Of a DNA stretch of 15,630 bases, positions 1 through 7,703 are shown piece by piece. The translations under genes and the position numbers were made by a program. The notes below the pieces were generated by a model. That model did not search any database, was not told the origin of the DNA, and worked only from the letters and a program-made list of their open reading frames with translations. Numbering within the stretch: the first letter of the stretch is position 1; each line of letters starts with the position of its first letter. This DNA is from CAXTTV01 sp964247295 (GTDB lineage: Bacteria > Chloroflexota > Ktedonobacteria > Ktedonobacterales > Ktedonobacteraceae), in contig CAXTTV010000116.1 of assembly GCA_964247295.1 (NCBI GenBank), positions 1 through 15,630 on the forward strand, in the 5' to 3' direction.

Positions 1-788
1 ATGGACAGGGAATGCTGGAGACCAACTTTGGAGTGCTTCCCTATCACGAGGGGGATTACCTAGTGATTCCCCGTGGCACAACCTTTCGACTAAACCTGGA
101 TCAGAATGTGCCGGAGCAGCGGTTCCTGACGATCGAGTCCCATGGGGGGAGCATTGAGCCGCCGCATCGCTATCTAAACAAGCATGGGCAGTTTCTAGAG
201 CATTCCCCCTATTGCGAGCGTGATCTCCGTCGCCCGGAGAGGCTCCCGGTGCATACGGAGCGGGGCGAGTTTGAGGTTCGCGTTCAGGCCAATCGCCGGA
301 TCTCAAGCTACTGGTTTGATTTCCATCCCCTGAATACTGTTGGCTGGGACGGCTGTGAGTATCCCTGGGTCTTTAACATCGCTGACTTTGAGCCGATCAC
401 GGGCCGAGTTCATCAGCCTCCGACCGTTCACCAGACGTTCCAGGGTCCCAACTTTGTAATCTGCTCGTTTGTTCCGCGCAAGTTGGACTATCATCCTCAG
501 TCGATCCCAGTCCCCTATAACCACAGCAATATTGACAGCGATGAAGTGTTGTACTATGTGAACAGCAAATTTGGGAGTCGCAAGGGCGTTGAGCGCTCCT
601 CGATGACAATTCATCCGCGTGGTATCCCACATGGGCCTCAGCCGGGGGCCATTGAGAAAAGTCTGGGGGCCGAGCGAACTGAGGAACTGGCCGTGATGAT
701 CGACACATTTTATCCTCTATCCTATACACAGGACGCGCGTGTGTTCGATGATCCCACCTATCCTTATAGCTGGCAACCAGAAAAGTAA
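1..788 (+). CDS. hmgA: Homogentisate 1,2-dioxygenase, 5'-truncated by the window edge
   Basis: This enzyme opens the ring of homogentisate to maleylacetoacetate in tyrosine and phenylalanine catabolism, using non-haem Fe(II) and O2 in the cytosol. The frame is open to the left edge (codons begin at base 3), and the residues before the first ATG at 12 (G-Q-G-M-LET-FG) continue the family consensus, so that ATG is internal and about 261 C-terminal residues are present out of the usual 380-430. Counting from that Met, the conserved cupin stretch HEGDYLVIPRGT is at 12-23. The iron ligands of the human enzyme (His335, Glu341, His371) match His171 (in PYNHSN), Glu178 (in SDEVLYY) and His207 (in GIPHGPQPG). 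The gene stops at 788, 155 bp before leuA, behind a hairpin, so it is probably a separate transcription unit. Family assignment is firm. The partner genes maiA and fahA would lie outside the window. Confidence 0.9.
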   Translation, partial: GQGMLETNFGVLPYHEGDYLVIPRGTTFRLNLDQNVPEQRFLTIESHGGSIEPPHRYLNKHGQFLEHSPYCERDLRRPERLPVHTERGEFEVRVQANRRISSYWFDFHPLNTVGWDGCEYPWVFNIADFEPITGRVHQPPTVHQTFQGPNFVICSFVPRKLDYHPQSIPVPYNHSNIDSDEVLYYVNSKFGSRKGVERSSMTIHPRGIPHGPQPGAIEKSLGAERTEELAVMIDTFYPLSYTQDARVFDDPTYPYSWQPEK

Positions 789-862
789 TCTTTCCCGGCT
801 GGTGGGTGGTGTCAGTTGTTTCTACGTTTCATTGTTACTCTGTAGATTCTGTCCAAATAAAA

Positions 863-901
863 CGCTCCAGCGATGTGCAAAGCCCGCACACAGTTGGAGC
901 G
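863..901 (+). promoter_or_regulatory. Long interrupted hairpin upstream of leuA
   Basis: CGCTCCA (863-869) pairs perfectly with TGGAGCG (895-901). Inside it TGTGC (874-878) pairs with GCACA (886-890) around a 7-nt loop, and 870-871 can also pair with 893-894. No T-run follows, so it is a poor intrinsic terminator. It lies 10 bp before a TATACT box, where a -35 region would be expected. It could end hmgA transcription or act as an operator or leader structure for leuA. The structure is seen directly; the role is inferred. Confidence 0.45.
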
Positions 902-911
902 GCCTTTGCGG

Positions 912-917
912 TATACT
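912..917 (+). promoter_or_regulatory. Candidate -10 box for the leu-pdh operon
   Basis: TATACT matches the sigma-70 -10 consensus at five of six positions and would place transcription start near 924, about 20 nt before the leuA ATG. No good -35 hexamer is seen 16-18 bp upstream, because that position falls inside the hairpin at 863-901. An activator-dependent promoter would fit, but this is weak evidence. Confidence 0.3.
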
Positions 918-943
918 AAATGCTAGTGACGAAGGAGTCCCCT

Positions 944-2146
944 ATGGCACCTCGGATCATTAAATTCTATGAGACGACACTACGGGATGGTGAACAGACG
1001 CCGGGCGTAAACTATTTTCCTGAGGAGAAACTCCAGATTGCTCTGGCTCTGGAAGCCATGGGGTTTGATACGCTCGATTGTGGTTTTCCCGTCTCCTCTC
1101 CCGGTGAGTTTCAGTCTGTGCGGATGATCGCTGAGCGCGTCACTCGTTCGGATGTCTGCGCGATAGCCCGAACGAACTTCGCGGATATCGACCGGGCCTG
1201 GGAAGCCGTAAAGATTGCCGCCCGGCCAGCGATTCAGCCGTTTATTGGCGTCTCGCCCATTCATCGTGATGTCAAGCTGGGGAAGTCGCGAGCCGAGGTT
1301 CTGGAATTGGCGCGGAACGCGGTGGCTCATGCTCGCACCTACACCGAGAATGTGGATTTTGCTCTTGAGGATACCACCAGAACCGAGCACGATTTTATTC
1401 TTGAGGTCTGCGAGGTTATCCTCAAAGAGGGTGTTCGCTTTGTGACGCTTTGTGATACAGTGGGTTTCGCGCTCCCCTGGGAGTTTGGGCAACTGGTCGC
1501 GGATGTCCGTCGAGAGTTTCCCAATGCGCGGATCTCAGCCCACTGCCATGATGATCTAGGTATGGCGGTCGCCAATGCGATGGAGGGACTGCGCAACGGC
1601 GCGGAACGCGTTGATACCTGCATCAACGGCCTGGGAGAGAGGGCCGGAAACGCCGCTAGCGAAGAAGTGGTCATGGCGATCCGCACCCGCTCGGCTGATC
1701 TCAACATGGATGTGAACATTGACGCCACAAAGATCGTCCCAACCAGCCGGATGGTCGCCGGCCTCTCCGGCATGCAGGTGCAGTGGACCAAGCCGGTCGT
1801 TGGGGCCAACGCCTTTGCCCATGGTGGTGGTATTCATCAGGATGGTGTGCTCAAGGACAGGCGGACCTATGAGATTATGACACCAGAATCCATTGGCCTG
1901 ACCTCTGTAGACCGCCGCATGTACATTGGGAAGCTTTCTGGTCGGGCCGCTCTGGACGCCAAGATGCGCGAGCTGGGTTATCAACTCGAAAAAGGACAGC
2001 TCAATCAGGCCTTCGATATGGCGAAGCTGCTGCTCGGCAAAAAGAAGACCCTGGAAGAGATGGACATGCGCTACATCGCGGAGTCAGCGCAAGGCAAGGC
2101 TGGGAAACCAACGACGCACATAAATGTGCTTTCCTACGACGGGTAA
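944..2146 (+). CDS. leuA: Short 2-isopropylmalate synthase lacking the leucine regulatory domain
   Basis: First committed step of leucine synthesis: acetyl-CoA plus 2-oxoisovalerate gives 2-isopropylmalate. ATG 944 is chosen over the in-frame ATG at 920 because GAAGGAG (931-937) sits 6 nt before it, giving 400 residues. The TIM-barrel (about 4-270) carries TTLRDGEQTPG (R14, D15) and HCHDD (H200, H202), which supply the divalent-metal ligands. NGLGERAGNA (228-237), FAHGGGIHQDG (catalytic His298) and YEIMTPESIGL (309-319) follow; the last favours isopropylmalate synthase over homocitrate synthase. The protein ends at about the start of the C-terminal allosteric domain found in 500-560-residue homologues, so leucine feedback is probably absent. 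No coding remnant follows before leuC. The usual Ser in the FSxED motif, which contacts the 2-oxo acid, is Ala140 (FALED). A related role in 2-oxo acid chain elongation is possible. Confidence 0.88.
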   Translation: MAPRIIKFYETTLRDGEQTPGVNYFPEEKLQIALALEAMGFDTLDCGFPVSSPGEFQSVRMIAERVTRSDVCAIARTNFADIDRAWEAVKIAARPAIQPFIGVSPIHRDVKLGKSRAEVLELARNAVAHARTYTENVDFALEDTTRTEHDFILEVCEVILKEGVRFVTLCDTVGFALPWEFGQLVADVRREFPNARISAHCHDDLGMAVANAMEGLRNGAERVDTCINGLGERAGNAASEEVVMAIRTRSADLNMDVNIDATKIVPTSRMVAGLSGMQVQWTKPVVGANAFAHGGGIHQDGVLKDRRTYEIMTPESIGLTSVDRRMYIGKLSGRAALDAKMRELGYQLEKGQLNQAFDMAKLLLGKKKTLEEMDMRYIAESAQGKAGKPTTHINVLSYDG

Positions 2147-2174
2147 ACCGTTAAAAACGGAGGAACTGAGCATT

Positions 2175-3578
2175 ATGGCAAAAACAATGTTTGATAAAAT
2201 CTGGGACTCCCATGTCGTCAGGGATGTCCCAGGCGAGTCAACTATTCTTTATATCGATCGGCATCTGGTCCATGAAGCGACCTCTCCTCAAGCCTTTGCT
2301 GGCCTGAGGCAGTCGGGCTACAAAGTACGCCGACCGGACTCAACGATCGCGGTTTTGGATCACAATGTACCCACGGTCCAGGGGCGCAAAATGATTGATG
2401 TGGTGGATAATGCGAGCGCGCTCTGCATTACCACGATGGAGCAGAACGCCCGTGACTTTGGCCTGACTCTCTTCGATATGAACGACTCCCGCCAGGGCAT
2501 TGTGCATATTATCGGACCGGAACAGGGGATTACGCTACCGGGCATGACGATTGTCTGCGGCGACTCGCATACTTCAACGCATGGCGCGGTCGGTACACTC
2601 GCGTTTGGGATCGGCACCAGTGAGATCGAGCATGTGCTAGCGACTCAGTGCCTGCTCCAGATGAAGCCGAAAACTATGAATATCCGCGTTGAAGGGCAGC
2701 TCGGCCCCGGTGTGACCGCCAAGGATATCGCGCTGGCGATCATTGGTAAGTTCGGGACCGGTGTTGGAACCGGGTATGTGATTGAGTTTAGCGGCCCGGC
2801 GATCCGCTCCCTCTCCATGGAGGGCCGCATGACCCTCTGCAATATGGCGATTGAGATGGGCGCACGCGCCGGTATGGTTGCCCCCGACGAGACCACTTTC
2901 GCGTATCTGAAGGGCCGTCCCTATGCGCCCAAAGGCGAGCTGTACGAGCAGGCCGTCGCTACCTGGAAAAGGCTTCCCAGCGATGAGGGAGCGTATTTCG
3001 ATAAGGTATTGGAGATCAAAATTGACGAGGTCGGGCCGCAGGTCACATGGGGCACAAACCCCGGTATGGTCGCGGATGTCGCGGGAACTGTGCCCGATCC
3101 CACCATGGAGAGCGATCCCCTGAAGCGTCAGGCGTACGAGCTGGCTCTAAAGTATATGGGCCTGAAACCCAATCAGAAGATCAGCGAGATCGCTTTGAAT
3201 ACGGTCTTTATCGGTTCCTGTACCAATTCCCGCCTGGAAGATCTGCGTTCGGCTGCTCGCTATGCCCAGGGCAAGAAGGTAGCTGAGGGCGTACGGGCGA
3301 TTGTGGTGCCTGGCTCAATGGAGGTGCGTAAACAGGCTGAGGCTGAGGGACTGGATACGATTTTCCGTGAGGCTGGCTTTGATTGGCGGGAGGCTGGTTG
3401 TAGTATGTGTATCGCGATGAATGGAGATATGCTCACTCCCGGCGAGCGTTGCGCCTCGACAAGCAACCGCAACTTTGAGGGCAGACAGGGCCGGGGTGGA
3501 CGCACGCATCTGGTGAGTCCAGCGATGGCCGCTGCTGCCGCAGTTGCCGGTCATTTTGTCGATATTCGGGATCTGTAA
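2175..3578 (+). CDS. leuC: 3-isopropylmalate dehydratase large subunit
   Basis: With LeuD this forms the [4Fe-4S] hydro-lyase that converts 2-isopropylmalate to 3-isopropylmalate via a dehydrated intermediate. The 467 residues match the usual bacterial length (about 466). The start MAKTMFDKIWDSHVV matches the family N-terminus; the SD is GGAGG at 2159-2163, 11 nt upstream, slightly long. The cluster cysteines are C349 (in FIGSCTNSR), C409 and C412 (in GCSMCIAMN). DHNVPT (62-67) and GDSHTSTHGA (129-138) are conserved aconitase-superfamily motifs, and the C-terminal NRNFEGRQG (431-439) contributes to substrate binding. It begins 28 bp after leuA and is followed by leuD. All key residues look intact, so function with canonical isopropylmalate is likely. 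Broader homologous substrates cannot be excluded given the atypical LeuA. Confidence 0.95.
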   Translation: MAKTMFDKIWDSHVVRDVPGESTILYIDRHLVHEATSPQAFAGLRQSGYKVRRPDSTIAVLDHNVPTVQGRKMIDVVDNASALCITTMEQNARDFGLTLFDMNDSRQGIVHIIGPEQGITLPGMTIVCGDSHTSTHGAVGTLAFGIGTSEIEHVLATQCLLQMKPKTMNIRVEGQLGPGVTAKDIALAIIGKFGTGVGTGYVIEFSGPAIRSLSMEGRMTLCNMAIEMGARAGMVAPDETTFAYLKGRPYAPKGELYEQAVATWKRLPSDEGAYFDKVLEIKIDEVGPQVTWGTNPGMVADVAGTVPDPTMESDPLKRQAYELALKYMGLKPNQKISEIALNTVFIGSCTNSRLEDLRSAARYAQGKKVAEGVRAIVVPGSMEVRKQAEAEGLDTIFREAGFDWREAGCSMCIAMNGDMLTPGERCASTSNRNFEGRQGRGGRTHLVSPAMAAAAAVAGHFVDIRDL

Positions 3579-3592
3579 TCAAAACCGTTGAC

Positions 3593-3626
3593 GCGCCCAG
3601 GAGCAGAAATGGTGCTTTGGGGGCGC
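3593..3626 (+). other. Intercistronic hairpin between leuC and leuD
   Basis: GCGCCC (3593-3598) can pair with GGGCGC (3621-3626), and AGCA (3602-3605) with TGCT (3613-3616) inside it. No T-run follows and leuD starts 34 nt downstream, so it is unlikely to be a strong terminator. It may be an RNA stability or processing element. The pairing is visible; the function is unknown. Confidence 0.35.
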
Positions 3627-3660
3627 ATCACGTTCATTCAAGAATTGAGGAGCTATCAAC

Positions 3661-4278
3661 TTGGAACCTTTTACGACGCTGACGGGGCTGGCCGCACCTC
3701 TGGATCGTACCAACGTCAATACTGATGAGATCACTCCCGCCCGTTACCTGAAGACGATCCGCCGAAGTGGCTTTGGGAAAGTGCTTTTCGCTAACTTGCG
3801 CTACCTTGGGGATACCCAGGAGCCCAATCCAGATTTTGTGCTGAACCAGCCTCGCTACCAGGGGGCGAGCATTCTTGTGACCGGTGATAATTTCGGCAGC
3901 GGCTCCTCGCGCGAGCACGCCCCCTGGGCGATCCGCGAGTATGGCTTCCGCTGTTTGATCGCTCCCAGCTTCGCTGATATTTTCTACAACAACTGCTTTA
4001 ACAATGGTATCCTGCCCGTTACTTTTTCCGAGCCTCTGGTCGAGCAACTGTTGCATGAGGTTGAAGCGACCGAGGGCTATACGCTTCGTGTGGACCTGGC
4101 TGAGCAGACCGTGACCACGCCGGATCAGCGTGTCTACACTTTTGAGATCGATTCTTTCCGCAAACATGCGCTTCTAAAAGGACTGGACAACATCGGCTGG
4201 ACGCTCTCCCACGATACGGATATCGCGACCTATGAGGAGCGCCGCAATCAGGAGGCCCCCTGGATTTTCCAACGCTAG
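3661..4278 (+). CDS. leuD: 3-isopropylmalate dehydratase small subunit
   Basis: Small swivel-domain subunit that completes the LeuC active site in isopropylmalate isomerase. The 205 residues match the roughly 200-residue bacterial form. The start is a TTG: GAGGAG (3647-3652) lies 8 nt upstream, and the translation MEPFTTLTGLAAPLDRTNVN fits the family N-terminus. Conserved blocks are NTDEITPARYL (20-30), GDNFGSGSSREHAPW (75-89, the active-site loop) and ADIFYNNCFNNGILPV (105-120). The gene is 82 bp after leuC, an unusually wide gap for a subunit pair; the gap contains a hairpin, and the TTG start may further tune its expression. The next gene is E1 alpha, 44 bp downstream. Assignment is firm. 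Confidence 0.94.
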   Translation: MEPFTTLTGLAAPLDRTNVNTDEITPARYLKTIRRSGFGKVLFANLRYLGDTQEPNPDFVLNQPRYQGASILVTGDNFGSGSSREHAPWAIREYGFRCLIAPSFADIFYNNCFNNGILPVTFSEPLVEQLLHEVEATEGYTLRVDLAEQTVTTPDQRVYTFEIDSFRKHALLKGLDNIGWTLSHDTDIATYEERRNQEAPWIFQR

Positions 4279-4291
4279 CCTTTTGTCGATA

Positions 4292-4311
4292 GGGCCGTAT
4301 CCGTACGGCCT
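4292..4311 (+). other. Stable UNCG-type hairpin before the E1 alpha ribosome binding site
   Basis: GGCCGTA (4293-4299) and TACGGCC (4304-4310) form a perfect 7-bp stem around TCCG, a UNCG-type tetraloop; a G-T pair extends it to 4292/4311. It ends directly before the SD GGGAGG (4312-4317) of the next gene. No U-tract follows, so it is not a typical terminator. It marks the leu/pdh boundary and could affect translation or mRNA processing. Confidence 0.5.
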
Positions 4312-4322
4312 GGGAGGATAAT

Positions 4323-5396
4323 ATGGCAACACAGCAGATCGATCCTGGCCTGGAACCCTATCAGATCCTTGATGCTGAGGGCAGGCTTATTGGTAAGATG
4401 CCCGATATGAGCAACGAACGCTTATTAGCTCTCTGCCGCTGGATGCGCCAGGGACGGGCCTTCTCAAATAAAATTATCGCCTTGCAGCGTCAGGGGCGCG
4501 CGACCACCTTTGGCTCTCTCCTAGGTCAGGAAGCGACCGCTATCGGCCTGGCGGCCCCGTTGCAGTCACAGGACTGGCTGGCGACCTCCTACCGTGAGAT
4601 CGCCTCTTTAATGGTGAAGGGTGTGCCTCTGGTGGAGCTGATCTACTCTTTTCGTGGTTTTAACGGAAAATTTCCGTTAGAGGCCCACTGCCTGCCTTTT
4701 CAGATTGTGATTGGGACACAGATGCTGCACGCGGTCGGTCTAGGAATGGCGGCGAAGATCCAGGGAGATCCTACCGTTGCGGTCGGCGTCTGCGGAGATG
4801 GCGCTACCTCGGAGGGTGATTTCAATGAAGCTCTGAACTTTGCCGGGGTATTTCAGGCACCGGTGGTGCTGGTGGTTCAGAATAACGGCTGGGCGATCAG
4901 CGTCCCTCGCCACAAACAGAGCGCCGCGCCCACTCTGGCCTCACGCGGTCCCGGCTTTGGTGTCCCTTCGGTTCTGGTGGATGGCAACGATATTCTGGCG
5001 GTCTATGATGTGATGGAGCAAGCGGTAAATCGGGCACGCTCAGGTCAGGGACCCACACTGATCGAGGCGCTGACATATCGTATGGGGGCGCATACCACTG
5101 CTGATGATCCTACCCGTTACCGTGACGTGGCTGAGATTGAGTCCTGGCAGGCGAAGGACCCGCTGATCCGTTTTGAGCGTTTCCTGCTGGAACGGAATTT
5201 GCTTTCTCAGGACCAGATCGAGCAGATGCAGATGGAGATTGAAGAGGAACTGAACAAGGCTGTGGTCGCAGCTGAGGCCCGACCTGATCCTGCCCCTGAT
5301 CATTTCTTTGCTTGGTCGTCTGCTGAACTCTCGCCCCGGTTGCGAGAGCAGCGCCAGGATCTTCTCAATTCCCTCCCCTCTGAGCGTGAGCGATAG
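4323..5396 (+). CDS. pdhA: 2-oxoacid (pyruvate-type) dehydrogenase E1 component, alpha subunit
   Basis: Thiamin-diphosphate subunit that, with E1 beta, decarboxylates a 2-oxo acid and transfers the acyl group to lipoyl-E2. The start ATG 4323 has GGGAGG 5 nt upstream. The 357 residues fit the Gram-positive type E1 alpha (about 370). The ThDP-binding motif runs from GDGATSEGDF (158-167) to QNNGW (186-190). The phosphorylation-loop region GAHTTADDPTRYR (255-267) with His257 is conserved, as are GQEA (68-71) and YREI (90-93). Overall it resembles Bacillus PdhA more than mammalian branched-chain E1 alpha, but Bacillus-type complexes can also use branched 2-oxo acids and the partner E1 beta has mixed signatures, so substrate choice is open. 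It lies downstream of leuD and 10 bp before E1 beta. Confidence 0.85.
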   Translation: MATQQIDPGLEPYQILDAEGRLIGKMPDMSNERLLALCRWMRQGRAFSNKIIALQRQGRATTFGSLLGQEATAIGLAAPLQSQDWLATSYREIASLMVKGVPLVELIYSFRGFNGKFPLEAHCLPFQIVIGTQMLHAVGLGMAAKIQGDPTVAVGVCGDGATSEGDFNEALNFAGVFQAPVVLVVQNNGWAISVPRHKQSAAPTLASRGPGFGVPSVLVDGNDILAVYDVMEQAVNRARSGQGPTLIEALTYRMGAHTTADDPTRYRDVAEIESWQAKDPLIRFERFLLERNLLSQDQIEQMQMEIEEELNKAVVAAEARPDPAPDHFFAWSSAELSPRLREQRQDLLNSLPSERER

Positions 5397-5406
5397 GAGC
5401 CTTTTC

Positions 5407-6384
5407 ATGCAGATGACGATGATCGAAGCCCTTAATCAAGGTCTCAATCTGGCCCTGGATCGCGATCCTAAAACGGTGCTGTTCGGACAGGATATTGGAG
5501 CCAATGGCGGCGTCTTTCGCGTGACGGATAAACTTCAGCAGCGCTTTGGCGAGCGCCGGGTCTTTGATACCCCACTTTCGGAGTCGGCGATTATTGGGAG
5601 TGCTGTAGGGATGTCTGTGTATGGCCTGCACCCGATCGCGGAGATTCAATTTGCTGGTTTTCTGTATGTGTGTATGAATCAACTGGTCTCACAGGCTGCC
5701 CGCATGCGGTTCCGCAGCGACGGCGTGTTTACCTGTCCCATCGTGGTGCGCGCTCCCTATGGAGGTGGTGTGCGCACACCCGAGATGCACTCGGACAGCC
5801 TTGAAGGGATTTTTATGCAGACCCCTGGGATTAAGGTGGTTGTGCCCTCAAATCCCTATGATGCTAAAGGTTTGTTAGCCGCCGCAGTCGCTGATCCCGA
5901 TCCTGTCCTATTTCTAGAGAACATCAAGCTATATCGCTCGTTTCGGCAAGAGACACCTGAGGAGTATTATGAGCTGCCATTGGGCAAGGCTGGTGTGATG
6001 CAGCCCGGCGAGGATGTAACGGTGATTACCTATGGCGCGATGGTGCCTGTGGCTCAGGAGGCGGCGAAGCAGTTGCAGAAAGAGCAGATCGCCAGCGTAG
6101 AGATTCTGGATCTGCGGACCATCTGGCCCCTGGATGAGGAGGCGATCGCGCGTTCGGTGGAGAAGACCGGGCGGGCTGTGATTGTACATGAGGCTCCGCG
6201 CGCCGGTGGTGTTGGAGCCGAGGTTATTTCTGTGATTAATGAGCGTTGTCTCTACTCATTACTAAAGCCTGTTGAGCGTGTGACGGGTTATGACACGCCC
6301 TTTCCAGTACCCGGCCTGGAAGATTACTATATGCCGACGCCAGCCAAGGTCTTGAGTGCGTTGAAACGGGTGCTGGAGCCATAA
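5407..6384 (+). CDS. pdhB: 2-oxoacid (pyruvate-type) dehydrogenase E1 component, beta subunit
   Basis: Transketolase-like subunit that completes the ThDP site with E1 alpha. The ATG at 5407 follows TAGGAG (5394-5399), whose TAG is the E1 alpha stop, so translation of the two subunits is probably coupled. Length is 325 residues, the family norm. RVFDTPLSES (51-60) carries Glu59, which activates the cofactor. IQFAGFLY (80-87), PYGGGVRTPEMHSDSLEG (117-134, His128) and SNPYDAKGLL (148-157) are conserved. HSDSLEG favours a pyruvate dehydrogenase, whereas GYDTPFP (294-300) near the C-terminus is more typical of branched-chain E1 beta, so the substrate cannot be fixed from sequence. The gene ends with tandem stops TAA TAG. 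The next gene, E2, begins 25 bp downstream. Confidence 0.87.
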   Translation: MQMTMIEALNQGLNLALDRDPKTVLFGQDIGANGGVFRVTDKLQQRFGERRVFDTPLSESAIIGSAVGMSVYGLHPIAEIQFAGFLYVCMNQLVSQAARMRFRSDGVFTCPIVVRAPYGGGVRTPEMHSDSLEGIFMQTPGIKVVVPSNPYDAKGLLAAAVADPDPVLFLENIKLYRSFRQETPEEYYELPLGKAGVMQPGEDVTVITYGAMVPVAQEAAKQLQKEQIASVEILDLRTIWPLDEEAIARSVEKTGRAVIVHEAPRAGGVGAEVISVINERCLYSLLKPVERVTGYDTPFPVPGLEDYYMPTPAKVLSALKRVLEP

Positions 6385-6409
6385 TAGTTGTATAAGGAGA
6401 ATTTTGAGA

Positions 6410-7678
6410 ATGCATGAATTCCGACTGGCGGACCTGGGTGAGGGCATGCATGAGGCCGAGGTGCTCCAGTGGTTGGTTGAGCCTGGAGATACCGTGAAGC
6501 TAGATCAACCGTTGCTGCGGGTTGAGACGGATAAAGCGATGGTGGAGATTCCCGCGCCGGTGGCTGGTCGTGTCTCGCGTATTCTAATCCCAAATGGTAA
6601 GACTGCCAGCGTTGGTGAGGTCCTGGTGACTTTTGATGAAAACGGTTCACGGACTTCTGATGAGGCTTCGGCGCGAAGGCCCGAGGCGATCAAAAACACT
6701 GAAACCTTTCTTAATGGTACTGCCCCGGAGCAGATCTCTTCAAAACGGGTTCTGGCCTCCCCGGCTGTTCGCAAGCAGGCTTTTGAGATGGGGATTGATC
6801 TTGAAAAGGTTACTTCCTCGCTTCCAGGTGGTCGGATCTCCCTGGAGGATCTGCGGGCTTATACTGAGAAATCCAGGTCAGCCTGGACTGTTGAGCAGGC
6901 TGTTTCCTCGCCGGCTTCGCCGCTCCGAACAGAGCCCCCCATTCCCACGACTACTCCACGCGTCCAGTCCAATCCCAAGGATGAGCGTCAGTCGCTTACC
7001 GGTCTTCGGAGAAGGATCGCCGAACATATGGAGCGTTCCTGGCGGACGGTGCCTCACGCGACGGCCTTTGATGAGATAGACGGTGGGGCGTTGATCGCCT
7101 TGCGAGAGGCGTTGCTGCCTATTGCTAAGGAGCAAGGGGTCCGACTAAGCTATATGCCCCTGCTGATCAAGTTGTTGATCCCGGTGTTGAAGGAGTTTCC
7201 GATCTTTAATGCCAGCCTGGATGAAGAGAGACGGGAGATTATCTATCGACGTTCCTACCATATTGGACTGGCGACGGCTTCCCCGGAGGGGTTGCTGGTC
7301 CCGGTGATCCGTGATGCTGATAAGCTGACACTTCTAGAACTGGCGCGGGAGATTGAGCGGCTGGTTATCGGTGGACGGGAGCGCCGTTTGCTGCCCCGTG
7401 AGCTTTCTGGCAGCACCTTTACTCTAAATAATGTTGGTAGTTATGGCGGGAGTAGTGGTACCCCTATCATTAACTATCCCGAGGTTGCGATTCTCGCGGT
7501 CGGGCGTCTACAGGAGAAGGCTGTCGCGCGGCAAGGGCAGATCGTTGTCAAATCTATGATGCCCCTGGCACTCTCCTTTGATCATCGGCTGATCGATGGT
7601 GTGGCCGCTGGTGAGTTTATGAAGCGCTTTCAATCGCTGGTAGAGAACCCACAGCAGCTACTGCTGAATATGATCTAA
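6410..7678 (+). CDS. pdhC: 2-oxoacid dehydrogenase E2, dihydrolipoyl acyltransferase
   Basis: Core of the complex: it carries the acyl group on lipoate and passes it to CoA. ATG 6410 is preferred to the in-frame TTG at 6404 because AAGGAGA (6394-6400) then has 9 nt spacing instead of 3. The 422 residues hold one lipoyl domain (1-76, lipoylated Lys42 in VETDKAMVEI), a short linker, a peripheral-subunit-binding domain (about 111-150, from SKRVLASPAVRK to LEDLRAY), a Pro/Ser/Thr-rich linker (about 155-190) and the acyltransferase domain (about 194-422). The catalytic motif is SFDHRLIDG (389-397), with His392 and Asp396. All functional residues are present. As with E1, the acyl specificity (acetyl or branched) is not decided by the sequence. 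Neighbours E1 beta and E3 are 25 bp away on each side. Confidence 0.88.
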   Translation: MHEFRLADLGEGMHEAEVLQWLVEPGDTVKLDQPLLRVETDKAMVEIPAPVAGRVSRILIPNGKTASVGEVLVTFDENGSRTSDEASARRPEAIKNTETFLNGTAPEQISSKRVLASPAVRKQAFEMGIDLEKVTSSLPGGRISLEDLRAYTEKSRSAWTVEQAVSSPASPLRTEPPIPTTTPRVQSNPKDERQSLTGLRRRIAEHMERSWRTVPHATAFDEIDGGALIALREALLPIAKEQGVRLSYMPLLIKLLIPVLKEFPIFNASLDEERREIIYRRSYHIGLATASPEGLLVPVIRDADKLTLLELAREIERLVIGGRERRLLPRELSGSTFTLNNVGSYGGSSGTPIINYPEVAILAVGRLQEKAVARQGQIVVKSMMPLALSFDHRLIDGVAAGEFMKRFQSLVENPQQLLLNMI

Positions 7679-7703
7679 TTTCATAAAGAAGGGATGCAAG
7701 CTC

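Noticed and set aside
789..943. T-box or leucine leader-peptide attenuator before leuA
   Set aside because: No T-box consensus, no run of Leu codons in a short frame and no terminator with a T-run are present.
980..1492. Long antisense frames opposite leuA, leuC, leuD and the E2/E3 genes
   Set aside because: They are shadows of well-recognised plus-strand genes, have no SD and encode low-complexity, unrecognisable proteins.
944..2146. Homocitrate or citramalate synthase instead of LeuA
   Set aside because: The short length would fit, but YEIMTPESIGL, IHQDGVLK and the adjacent leuCD favour isopropylmalate synthase; left as an alternative only.
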